This document shows positions 1 to 6,254 of a stretch of 6,255 nucleotides of DNA, piece by piece. Source of the DNA: JAQUPP01 sp041649955 (GTDB taxonomy: Bacteria > Patescibacteriota > Patescibacteriia > UBA2591 > JAQUPP01). The number at the start of each line of letters is the position of its first letter. Position 1 is the first letter of the stretch. The notes under the pieces are model-generated. The model did no database searches and was not told where the DNA came from. It saw only the letters and a program-made list of their open reading frames with translations. A program made the translations under genes and the position numbers. The stretch lies in NCBI GenBank assembly GCA_041649955.1, contig JBAZMD010000032.1:1-6255 (forward strand), in the 5' to 3' direction.

Positions 1-2255
1 ACAGAAAATCAGCTACGGTTGTCGGAGAAGTACTCGGTCATTATCATCCGCACGGCGATATGGCGGTTTACGATTCAATGGTTAGAATGGCTCAGGATTT
101 TTCTTTGCGTTATCCTTTAATTGACGGCCAGGGAAACTTCGGTTCAATTGACGGCGATGGAGCAGCTGCTCATCGTTATACCGAAGCCAGGCTTTCCGCT
201 ATTGCCGATGAAATGCTTTTGGATATTGATAAAGAAACGGTTAATTTTACGCCAAACTATGACGGCACTTTAACTGAGCCGCAAGTTTTGCCGGCCAGAT
301 TGCCAAACTTGCTTTTAAACGGATCAATGGGCATTGCCGTTGGTATGGCCACGAATATTCCGCCGCATAATTTGGGAGAATTGTGCGACGCAATCGGTTT
401 ATTAATAGATCATCCTCACGCTGAAATTGATGAACTTTTTAAATTTGTAAAAGGGCCGGATTTTCCGACCGGCGGTCTTATTTTTGACGTCAACCAAATA
501 AAACAAGCTTACGCGATCGGCAAGGGACCGATTGTGGTCAGGGCAAAAACAGAAATTGTTGAAACGAAACAAGGATATTTTCAAATTATCGTTCATGAAA
601 TTCCTTATCAAGTCAATAAATCTGATTTGCTTCAAAAAATGGCAGAACTGGTTAAGGATAAGAAAATAGATGATATAAGAGATATCCGCGACGAATCGGG
701 CAAAGAAGGAATAAGAGTGATTATTGAACTTAAAAAAGGAACTTTTCCGCAAAAAGTATTGAATAAATTATTTCAAATGACTTCTCTGCAAACGATTTTT
801 TATGTTAACATGGTGGCGCTTTCCGAGGGCATTCAGCCGAAAGTTTTCGGCCTTAAAGAAATTTTGGAAGAATATATTGATCACCGCCAGATTATCATTC
901 GCAAGCGCACGGAATATATTTTAAGACAGACTCAAGACAGAATTCATATTTTAAAAGGACTGGAAATCGCCATTGATCATATTGATGAAATTATTAAATT
1001 GATTAAAAAATCTCAAGACAAAAATGAAGCCAAAGTTAATTTGATGAAAAAATATCGTTTGAGCGATCTTCAGGCAGATGCCATTTTGGAAATGAAACTT
1101 CATCAATTGGCGAATTTGGAAAGAAGCAAGGTTAAAGACGAGTTGAAAGAAAAATTAGCCTTTGCCAAAGAATTGGAAAAATTATTGGCTTCGCCAAAAA
1201 TGATTTTGGAAATCGTTAAGAAAGATTTAAAAGAATTGAAAGAAAAATACGGCGATGACCGTCGAACACAAGTGGTGGCCACAGAGGTGGGAAAATTCAG
1301 TGATGAAGATTTAATTCCCGATGAACCAACCTTAGTGGTTATTACTCAAGACGGTTATATTAAAAGATTGGCCTCGGAAAGCTTTAAATCGCAGAGCCGC
1401 GGAGGCAAGGGCGTGGTTGGACTGGAAGTAAAAGACGAAGATCAAGTAAAACAATTAATTTCCACCACCACTCATACTAATTTATTATTCTTTACGACTA
1501 AAGGCAGAGCTTTTCAATTAAAGGCTCATGAAATTCCGCAAACCGGCCGGGCGGCTAAGGGCCAGGCTTTGGTTAATTTCTTGGAAGTGAGTGATCAGGA
1601 AAAAGTTTCCGTGGTCTTGCCTTCTTCTAATTTAAAAAATTCCCGCTGGATAGTAATGGTGACAAAACAAGGAACGATTAAAAAATTGGAAATAAGCGCT
1701 TTTGATAATGTCCGCCGATCAGGATTAATTGCCATTAAATTAAAAAATGATGATTCTTTAGATTGGACTGAATTGGTCGCTCCTAATGATGAAATTGTCT
1801 TGGTCTCTGCCCACGGTCAGGCGGTTAGATTTAAAGAAAAAGATTTAAAACCATTGGGACGGGTGGCGAGCGGTGTTAGAGGAATGAAACTTAAAAAAGA
1901 TGATTATATCGTTGGAATGGGAGTAATTGATACTAAAGAAATAGCCAATAAAAAATTATTAATCGTGACGGAAAACGGTTTTGGCAAGATGACGCCAATT
2001 AAAGAATATCGTTTGCAGCGCCGAGGCGGCAGCGGAATTAAAACCGCCAAGGTTACTGACAAAATTGGGAAAATTGTCGGAGCGATTATCGTGGATGAAA
2101 AAATTTCAGAAAAAGATTTACTTTTAATTTCTCACTTGGGCCAAGTCATACGTTTGCCGCTTAAAAGCGTTTCTACAACCGGCCGAGCGACTCAAGGAGT
2201 GAGATTGATGAGATTTAATTCCAAAGATATTGTTGTTTCTTGCACCTTGATTTAA
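1..2255 (+). CDS. gyrA: DNA gyrase subunit A, 5'-truncated by the window edge
   Basis: GyrA is the DNA-cleaving subunit of gyrase (A2B2 with GyrB), which introduces negative supercoils using ATP. The frame is open from base 3, giving 750 visible residues; alignment from memory to E. coli GyrA suggests about 64 N-terminal residues are missing. The winged-helix motif YHPHGD is followed by MAVYD, and the catalytic tyrosine lies in AHRYTE (Tyr codon 177-179, equivalent to E. coli Tyr122). The tower motif LPARLPNLLLNGS, the NIPPHNL motif, the exit-gate coiled coil with LSDLQADAILEMKL, and DDRRT follow in order. The C-terminal domain shows six blade motifs, including a GyrA box variant QSRGGKG (1392-1412) and a related QRRGGSG (2016-2036). 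That box argues for GyrA over ParC. There is no long acidic tail. Odd point: Met replaces the usual Ser/Ala/Thr in the quinolone-contact helix. Confidence 0.96.
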   Translation, partial: RKSATVVGEVLGHYHPHGDMAVYDSMVRMAQDFSLRYPLIDGQGNFGSIDGDGAAAHRYTEARLSAIADEMLLDIDKETVNFTPNYDGTLTEPQVLPARLPNLLLNGSMGIAVGMATNIPPHNLGELCDAIGLLIDHPHAEIDELFKFVKGPDFPTGGLIFDVNQIKQAYAIGKGPIVVRAKTEIVETKQGYFQIIVHEIPYQVNKSDLLQKMAELVKDKKIDDIRDIRDESGKEGIRVIIELKKGTFPQKVLNKLFQMTSLQTIFYVNMVALSEGIQPKVFGLKEILEEYIDHRQIIIRKRTEYILRQTQDRIHILKGLEIAIDHIDEIIKLIKKSQDKNEAKVNLMKKYRLSDLQADAILEMKLHQLANLERSKVKDELKEKLAFAKELEKLLASPKMILEIVKKDLKELKEKYGDDRRTQVVATEVGKFSDEDLIPDEPTLVVITQDGYIKRLASESFKSQSRGGKGVVGLEVKDEDQVKQLISTTTHTNLLFFTTKGRAFQLKAHEIPQTGRAAKGQALVNFLEVSDQEKVSVVLPSSNLKNSRWIVMVTKQGTIKKLEISAFDNVRRSGLIAIKLKNDDSLDWTELVAPNDEIVLVSAHGQAVRFKEKDLKPLGRVASGVRGMKLKKDDYIVGMGVIDTKEIANKKLLIVTENGFGKMTPIKEYRLQRRGGSGIKTAKVTDKIGKIVGAIIVDEKISEKDLLLISHLGQVIRLPLKSVSTTGRATQGVRLMRFNSKDIVVSCTLI

Positions 2256-2275
2256 ATAATAAATTAAGTGTTTTT

Positions 2276-2914
2276 ATGGATTTAATCCAACAATTGATCA
2301 ATACTAAATATCTTAAAGATCCGAATATTATCAAAGCCTTTCAAACAATCAAGCGCAAAGATTTTATTTTGGATGAAAATGAAGAAGTAGCTGAATGTAA
2401 TGCGCCCTTGGCTATTGGTTTTGGACAAACTATTTCCCAGCCTTTGACGGTCGCTTTTATGATGGAATTACTGGATCTTAAACCTGGGCAAAAAGTTTTG
2501 GATATCGGTTTTGGCTCAGGATGGGCTACGGCTATTTTAGCCGAGATTGTCGGTAAAACTGGCAAAGTGTTCGCCATTGAAAGAATTCCCGAATTGGCGG
2601 AATTCGGCATCAATAATATTAGAAAATATAATTTTATTAAATCCGGAAGAGTGGCGGTTAAAACAGGAGATGGTTCCAAAGGTATGCCAGAACAAGCTCC
2701 ATTTGATCGGATACATGTCGGCGCGGCTGCTTTTAAAATTCCCAATGATTTATTGGAACAATTGACTATTGGCGGAAAATTAGTTATTCCCGAAGGTCAA
2801 GACACCCAAGACATAGTTTTAGTGGAAAGAATCAGTAAAGATGAATATAGCAAAAAAAGATTCCCCGGTTTTAGTTTTGTTCCTTTGATTGAAGAAAATA
2901 AATCATTATCTTAG
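2276..2914 (+). CDS. pcm: Protein-L-isoaspartate O-methyltransferase (PCMT)
   Basis: This enzyme uses S-adenosylmethionine to methylate abnormal L-isoaspartyl residues in aged proteins, starting their repair in the cytoplasm. The protein is 212 residues, normal for the family (roughly 205-230). Visible hallmarks are GQTISQP (residues 50-56, the family signature before the fold), SAM motif I VLDIGFGSGW (74-83), the acidic motif II region VFAIER (98-103), FDRIHVGAAA (143-152) and the strand GGKLVIP (166-172). The ATG at 2276 is preferred: it leaves a 20-base gap after gyrA and puts the N-terminus at the usual distance from TISQP. An upstream in-frame TTG at 2240 would add 12 residues (MHLDLNNKLSVF) and overlap gyrA, with no supporting ribosome site. 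No Shine-Dalgarno precedes the ATG, and translation may be coupled to gyrA. Function is assigned from motifs; substrate preference cannot be read. Confidence 0.93.
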   Translation: MDLIQQLINTKYLKDPNIIKAFQTIKRKDFILDENEEVAECNAPLAIGFGQTISQPLTVAFMMELLDLKPGQKVLDIGFGSGWATAILAEIVGKTGKVFAIERIPELAEFGINNIRKYNFIKSGRVAVKTGDGSKGMPEQAPFDRIHVGAAAFKIPNDLLEQLTIGGKLVIPEGQDTQDIVLVERISKDEYSKKRFPGFSFVPLIEENKSLS

Positions 2915-2932
2915 ATTAGTTTTAAAAATCAG

Positions 2933-3034
2933 ATGAAATTTATTAATCAAAAAAATATATTTGTTATTTTTTTAGTTGTTATTTTAAGTATGACAACTTT
3001 TTTCAATTTTTCTAAAATAGCTCATTCTTCCGCT
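2933..3034 (+). other. Predicted Sec signal peptide of the S8 protease
   Basis: The first 34 codons encode a start with two lysines (Lys2, Lys7), a hydrophobic core rich in Ile, Leu, Val and Phe (residues 9-26), and a polar stretch ending in AHSSA before VPETDE. A signal peptidase I cut after Ala34 fits the small-residue rule at -1 and -3 (Ala/Ser). The exact cleavage site is uncertain; an uncleaved membrane anchor is the main alternative. No Cys lies near the cut, so it is not a lipoprotein signal. Confidence 0.7.
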
Positions 3035-5155
3035 GTCCCGGAAACAGACGAGCTTTTGATTAAATTAAAAGATTATTCAAAAATTTATAATGTCAAATCA
3101 AACGATCTACCGATTGAAGAATTTCAAAAAATTATTCTTGAGCGATCGGAAATAGAATGGGCCGAGCCGAATTATTCATTTAAAATCGCTTATATTCCCA
3201 ATGATCCGCTTTATTTTGAACAATGGTATTTGGATAAAATTCAAGTTCCGCAAGCCTGGGATTTGACTCGCGGAGGAAGCGCTGATGTTACGGTGGCGGT
3301 TTTAGATACGGGCGTAGATATTGATCACCCCGATTTAAAAAATAATATTTGGTCCAATAAAGATGAAATTAAAGGAGACGGTATTGACAATGACCATGAT
3401 GGTTATATTGATGATATAAACGGATGGGATTTTATAAATAATGTGCCAAATCCAAAACCGAAATTTGATGAAGCTTTTGATTCTAATGGCATTCACCATG
3501 GTACTTTAATTGCCGGTATTATTGCCGGAACAGGAGATAATTCCGCGGGTACGGCAGGCATAGCTTTTAAAAGTAAAATTATGTCTTTAAGAGTTTTAAA
3601 CAGCGAAGGATCGGGTACGGTAGAACATGTTATTCAAGCTGTTAAATACGCGGTTGACAATGGAGCAAAAGTGATTAATTTAAGTTTTGTCGGCACTAAT
3701 AAAAGTTATTTTTTGTCCGAAGCTTTAAAAAATGCTTGGCAAAAAGGAGTTATTATTGTGGCGGCCGGCGGCAATGAAACAACCGGCGAACCGGTAAATC
3801 TTAATAACACGCCGAATTATCCGGTTTGTTTAGACGAGGATGATGAAAATTTTATTATTGGCGTGGCGGCCGTGGACAGCGCGGATAAAAAAGCGTCTTT
3901 TTCCAACTACGGTTCAAAATGCATTGATATTTCGGCGCCGGGAACTCGCATTTATGGTCCGCTGGTTTACAATCCAAATTATGATAATTTTAAAGAATAT
4001 TACGGAGGTTATTGGTCCGGCACTTCAATTGCCGCGCCGGTTATTTCCGGACTGGCGGCTTTAGTTTGGTCGGTCAATCCATTATTAACCCAGAAACAAG
4101 TTCAAGATTTTATTATCAGCCAAGCTGATAATATTAATTCTTTAAATCCCGGTTTGGAAAATCAATTGGGAAGTGGCCGGGTTAATGCTTATAAAACCAT
4201 AGAACGCACTTTTAATCAGGCCGGGGAATTGCCTCAGTCTTATTATATCGTCACCGGCGCGGGTCCGGGCGGCGGGCCTCATATCAGAATTTTTGATCTT
4301 TATGGCCAACCGAAAGGCGGATTTTTCGCTTATGCAAAAACTTTTACTGGCGGGGTAAACGTCGCTTCAGGCGATGTTGACGGCGATGGAAGAGACGAAA
4401 TTATCACCGGCGCGGGTCCGGGCGGCGGGCCTCATATCAGAATTTTTGATCTTTATGGCCAACCGAAAGGCGGATTTTTCGCTTATGCAAAAACTTTTAC
4501 TGGCGGGGTAAACGTCGCTTCAGGCGATGTTGACGGCGATGGAAGAGACGAAATTATCACTAGTGGAGCAACCAGTAATACTCAAATTAAAATTTTTGAT
4601 CTTTATGGTAATTTAAAAAATGAATTTTTCGCTTACCAGTCCAGCTTTAAGGGCGGGGTAAATATTGCTGCCGGAGACATTGATGCTGATGGTCAAGACG
4701 AAATTATCACCGGCGCGGGTCCGGGCGGCGGACCTCATGTCAGAGTATTAAATGGCCAAGGAGTCATGGAATTAAACTTTTTCGCTTTTAATAAAACTTT
4801 CTTGGGCGGGGTAAACGTCGCTTCAGGCGATGTTGACGGCGACGGAAAAGACGAAATTTTAGCCAGTGTGGCTTCAGGCGCTTCTCCTTATGTGAGAGTT
4901 TTTTCCAGTGAATTTCTTCAACTTAGACTTCAATTCTTAGCTTATTCTCGCGAATTTTATCAAGGAGTTAATCTTGTCACGGCTGATTTTGACGGCGATC
5001 AGAAAGCGGAAATCATTACCAGTCCCAAAAAAGGCATGGAACCCCAGGTTAATGTTTTCAGTTTTTCCAGCAAACAGCTAAGCCAGTTTTACGCTTATGC
5101 AAAACAATTTAAGGGCGGAACAAGCATTGCCGTATTAAAAACAAAAGGATACTAG
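2933..5155 (+). CDS. Secreted S8 (subtilisin-like) serine protease with C-terminal FG-GAP/VCBS-type repeats
   Basis: A 740-residue predicted exported endopeptidase. Residues 1-34 form a signal peptide (Lys-rich start, hydrophobic 9-26). Residues 38-85 resemble a short propeptide, ending in EWAEPNY. The S8 domain spans about 95-425, with the catalytic triad Asp125 (AVLDTGVD), His189 (HHGTLIAG) and Ser365 (SGTSIAAP), plus the oxyanion Asn281 (AAGGNE), so it should be active. A D/N/G-rich loop at 149-161 (GIDNDHDGYIDD) looks Ca-binding. Residues 440-740 hold six repeats of about 51 residues with DxDxDG calcium loops, probably propeller blades that bind a surface or substrate. Cys299 and Cys330 could form a disulfide. 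There is no sortase signal, C-terminal membrane segment or lipobox, so it is released or held non-covalently. The ATG at 2933 gives an intact signal peptide; no Shine-Dalgarno is visible. Target and cell-surface partner are unknown. Confidence 0.93.
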   Translation: MKFINQKNIFVIFLVVILSMTTFFNFSKIAHSSAVPETDELLIKLKDYSKIYNVKSNDLPIEEFQKIILERSEIEWAEPNYSFKIAYIPNDPLYFEQWYLDKIQVPQAWDLTRGGSADVTVAVLDTGVDIDHPDLKNNIWSNKDEIKGDGIDNDHDGYIDDINGWDFINNVPNPKPKFDEAFDSNGIHHGTLIAGIIAGTGDNSAGTAGIAFKSKIMSLRVLNSEGSGTVEHVIQAVKYAVDNGAKVINLSFVGTNKSYFLSEALKNAWQKGVIIVAAGGNETTGEPVNLNNTPNYPVCLDEDDENFIIGVAAVDSADKKASFSNYGSKCIDISAPGTRIYGPLVYNPNYDNFKEYYGGYWSGTSIAAPVISGLAALVWSVNPLLTQKQVQDFIISQADNINSLNPGLENQLGSGRVNAYKTIERTFNQAGELPQSYYIVTGAGPGGGPHIRIFDLYGQPKGGFFAYAKTFTGGVNVASGDVDGDGRDEIITGAGPGGGPHIRIFDLYGQPKGGFFAYAKTFTGGVNVASGDVDGDGRDEIITSGATSNTQIKIFDLYGNLKNEFFAYQSSFKGGVNIAAGDIDADGQDEIITGAGPGGGPHVRVLNGQGVMELNFFAFNKTFLGGVNVASGDVDGDGKDEILASVASGASPYVRVFSSEFLQLRLQFLAYSREFYQGVNLVTADFDGDQKAEIITSPKKGMEPQVNVFSFSSKQLSQFYAYAKQFKGGTSIAVLKTKGY
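4251..4560 (+). repeat. Perfect 153-bp tandem duplication (repeat units 1 and 2)
   Basis: Bases 4251-4403 and 4404-4556 read identically at every position, including third codon positions. Identity runs four bases further into the next unit (to 4560) before diverging. The period is 153 bases, exactly 51 codons, so the reading frame is kept. Perfect nucleotide identity implies a recent duplication or recent homogenisation. In a metagenome assembly, copy number here could also be wrong. Confidence 0.97.
4697..4842 (+). repeat. Unit 4 segments nearly identical in DNA to units 1 and 2
   Basis: Bases 4697-4731 match the unit 1/2 junction exactly for 35 bases (encoding DEI-TGAGPGGG). Bases 4805-4842 match the 3' part of units 1 and 2 for 38 bases (encoding GGVNVASGDVDGD). 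The sequence between them, encoding RVLNGQGVMELNFFAFNKTF, is clearly different. The GC-rich block starting ccggcgcgggtccgg thus occurs three times, at 4254, 4407 and 4710, in otherwise AT-rich DNA. Confidence 0.9.
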
Positions 5156-5166
5156 ATTTTATATTT

Positions 5167-6075
5167 ATGGAGACCGAAATTCGCAAAGATTATTTTTTGA
5201 ATAAATACGTTATTATTACTCCTAATCGGGCCAAAAGGCCGCACGTTGCGATTACCAAAGATTTAAATAAAAAAAGGGTCAAATGCCCTTTTTGTTTTAC
5301 AGGAATAGAAAAAAAATTGATAATCAAACATTATCAATTTTCTAATAATCAGATTTTGGTTATAAAAAATAAATATTCGATTTTGACTCTTGATAATCCG
5401 AAATCTTACGGAAAACACGAAATAATTATAGAAACGCCAAAACACGGAACAGAACTTTCCCAATTGTCTTTGAAAAATTTTATTGATCTTTTAAAAGTTT
5501 TCCAAGACAGAACCTTAGCCCTCAGCAAAATAAAAGGCATTGATTATATTTTGATTTTTAAAAATCAAGGCAACAAAGCCGGTGCGTCTTTGGATCATTC
5601 TCATTGCCAAGTTTTCGCTTCAAAACTTTTGCCTCCGGATTTGGAAGAAGAATTTCAGGCAATGGACGAATATCAGCGCAAAAATAAATCCTGCCCGTAT
5701 TGCGATATTATTAAAAAAGAAGAAAAGAGTCCGCGCCGAATTTACAGCGATCGTTATATGGTCGCTTTTGCGCCTTATGCCTCAGCTTTTCATTATGAAA
5801 CCTGGATTTTTCCGCGTCGGCGTTTGGACAATATCACCAATTTATCCGAAGAAGAATTAATATCTTTAGCCAAGGTTTTAAAAAAAGTTTTGACTAAAAT
5901 TTATAAGCTCGGCCTTTCCTATAATTTTTTTCTCCACCAAGTTGTTTCCAAGAGAAATCAGCATTTTTATGTGAAAATTCAGCCACGCGATTCAGTTTGG
6001 GGAGGAGTGGAACTTGGCTCGGGAATTATTGTCAATTCTATGTCTCCGGAAAAAGCCGCCGCTTATTTACGTTAA
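5167..6075 (+). CDS. galT: GalT-like HIT-superfamily nucleotidylyltransferase (galactose-1-phosphate uridylyltransferase family)
   Basis: A 302-residue cytoplasmic protein built from two HIT-like halves. GalT swaps UMP between UDP-glucose and galactose-1-phosphate through a uridylylated histidine. The N-terminal RKDYFLNKYVIITPNRAKRP is typical of the family. Half one has a CPFC zinc knuckle (Cys40, Cys43), His93 (ETPKHG) and the active site HSHCQ (144-148) with His146 as the likely nucleophile. Half two has CPYC (Cys176, Cys179), FHYETWIFPRR (208-218), and QHFYVKIQPR (265-274). E. coli GalT has HPHGQ and is longer (348 residues); HSHxQ and a second CxxC recall the ADP-glucose phosphorylase branch of the family, so the substrate is uncertain and the symbol is tentative. 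No galK or galE is in view. The ATG at 5167 lies 11 bases after the protease stop, without a Shine-Dalgarno at normal distance. Confidence 0.85.
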   Translation: METEIRKDYFLNKYVIITPNRAKRPHVAITKDLNKKRVKCPFCFTGIEKKLIIKHYQFSNNQILVIKNKYSILTLDNPKSYGKHEIIIETPKHGTELSQLSLKNFIDLLKVFQDRTLALSKIKGIDYILIFKNQGNKAGASLDHSHCQVFASKLLPPDLEEEFQAMDEYQRKNKSCPYCDIIKKEEKSPRRIYSDRYMVAFAPYASAFHYETWIFPRRRLDNITNLSEEELISLAKVLKKVLTKIYKLGLSYNFFLHQVVSKRNQHFYVKIQPRDSVWGGVELGSGIIVNSMSPEKAAAYLR

Positions 6076-6096
6076 TATATATTTTTTCTAAAAAGC

Positions 6097-6138
6097 AAAA
6101 GGGCTACTAATTTATTTTTTTTAGTAGGCCCTTTTTTT
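6097..6138 (+). terminator. Intrinsic (rho-independent) terminator after the galT-like gene
   Basis: The arm 6097-6110 (aaaagggctactaa) pairs with 6121-6135 (ttagtaggcccttttt region) over 14 base pairs with one bulged G at 6127 or 6128. The loop is ten bases (6111-6120), and a T run extends to 6138. It starts 21 bases after the galT-like stop and should end the gyrA-pcm-protease-galT transcript. On the minus strand the hairpin is followed by an interrupted T run, so it may also stop the converging gene, less efficiently. Confidence 0.92.
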
Positions 6139-6154
6139 AAAATTTACCAATTTC

Positions 6155-6185
6155 GCAATAATTAATAATAAAAATTAATTATTGC
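6155..6185. repeat. Perfect 12-bp AT-rich inverted repeat
   Basis: Bases 6155-6166 (gcaataattaat) are the exact reverse complement of 6174-6185, with a seven-base spacer. Only the two outermost pairs are G-C, so the hairpin would be weak. No T run follows on either strand, so it is not a classical terminator. It overlaps the stop and last codons of the putative minus-strand gene. It could be a secondary mRNA-end structure or chance in AT-rich DNA. Confidence 0.7.
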
Positions 6186-6254
6186 CTTAATGATTAAACA
6201 GAAGAATCCGCCAAGTCCGGCTCCAAATCCAGTCAGTAGTCCAATTATGAACCC
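6162..6254 (-). CDS. C-terminal fragment of a putative small membrane protein (start outside the window)
   Basis: On the minus strand a frame is open from the window edge for 30 codons to a TAA at 6162-6164. It reads GFIIGLLTGFGAGLGGFF, then CLIIKAIINFYY. This is strongly hydrophobic with Gly at regular spacing, as expected for a transmembrane helix with a short positive tail (one Lys). Glycine codons (gga, ggc) match those in the neighbouring genes. The stop lies just before the shared terminator, giving a normal convergent arrangement. I do not recognise the family. The competing plus-strand frame from ATG 6190 is Pro/Ser-rich, lacks a ribosome site, and looks like the antisense of the Gly-rich frame. 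The fragment is short, so this is a moderate-confidence call. Confidence 0.5.
   Translation of the reverse strand, partial: GFIIGLLTGFGAGLGGFFCLIIKAIINFYY

Larger units (their letters stand above)
4250..5152 (+). repeat. Array of six ~51-residue FG-GAP/VCBS-type repeat units inside the protease gene
   Basis: Units, by residue: 440-490, 491-541, 542-591, 592-642, 643-694 and 695-740 (bases 4250-4402, 4403-4555, 4556-4705, 4706-4858, 4859-5014, 5015-5152). The consensus is ITGAGPGGGPHxRxF, then FFAYxxxFxGGVNVASGD, then DxDGDGxDEI. Calcium-type loops are intact in units 1, 2 and 4 (DVDGDG), slightly changed in 3 (DIDADG) and degraded in 5 (DFDGDQ). Unit 6 stops before the loop. Units 3, 5 and 6 have also lost the Gly-rich opening. 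The pattern fits beta-propeller blades; whether they close into one ring is not visible in the sequence. Confidence 0.9.

Noticed and set aside
402..752. Minus-strand open frame of 116 codons inside gyrA
   Set aside because: It is antisense to a strongly conserved gyrA region, Phe-rich as expected from AT-rich antisense sequence, and has no recognisable motifs.
2240..2275. TTG start for pcm overlapping the end of gyrA
   Set aside because: It adds 12 residues not expected in the family and has no ribosome site; the ATG at 2276 gives a normal-length protein.
2341..2745. Minus-strand open frame of 134 codons inside pcm
   Set aside because: It lies wholly antisense to a well-supported methyltransferase and shows no domain of its own.
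2912..2932. pcm and the protease gene are in the same frame, separated by one TAG and six codons, suggesting read-through fusion
   Set aside because: The protease has its own ATG and an N-terminal signal peptide that would be buried in a fusion, and no read-through element is visible.
3840..4064. Plus-strand short frame inside the S8 catalytic domain, and similar short frames at 2547-2765 and 5582-5860
   Set aside because: They are out-of-frame shadows of conserved genes with no ribosome sites or recognisable protein features.
4250..4860. Direct repeats as a CRISPR array or mobile-element ends
   Set aside because: The repeats are in-frame protein-coding blades with no unique spacers, transposase or target-site duplications.
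4250..5014. Link between pcm and the Asp-Gly-rich repeats, which are prone to isoaspartate formation
   Set aside because: Pcm works in the cytoplasm while the repeats are exported, so adjacency alone does not support a functional pairing.
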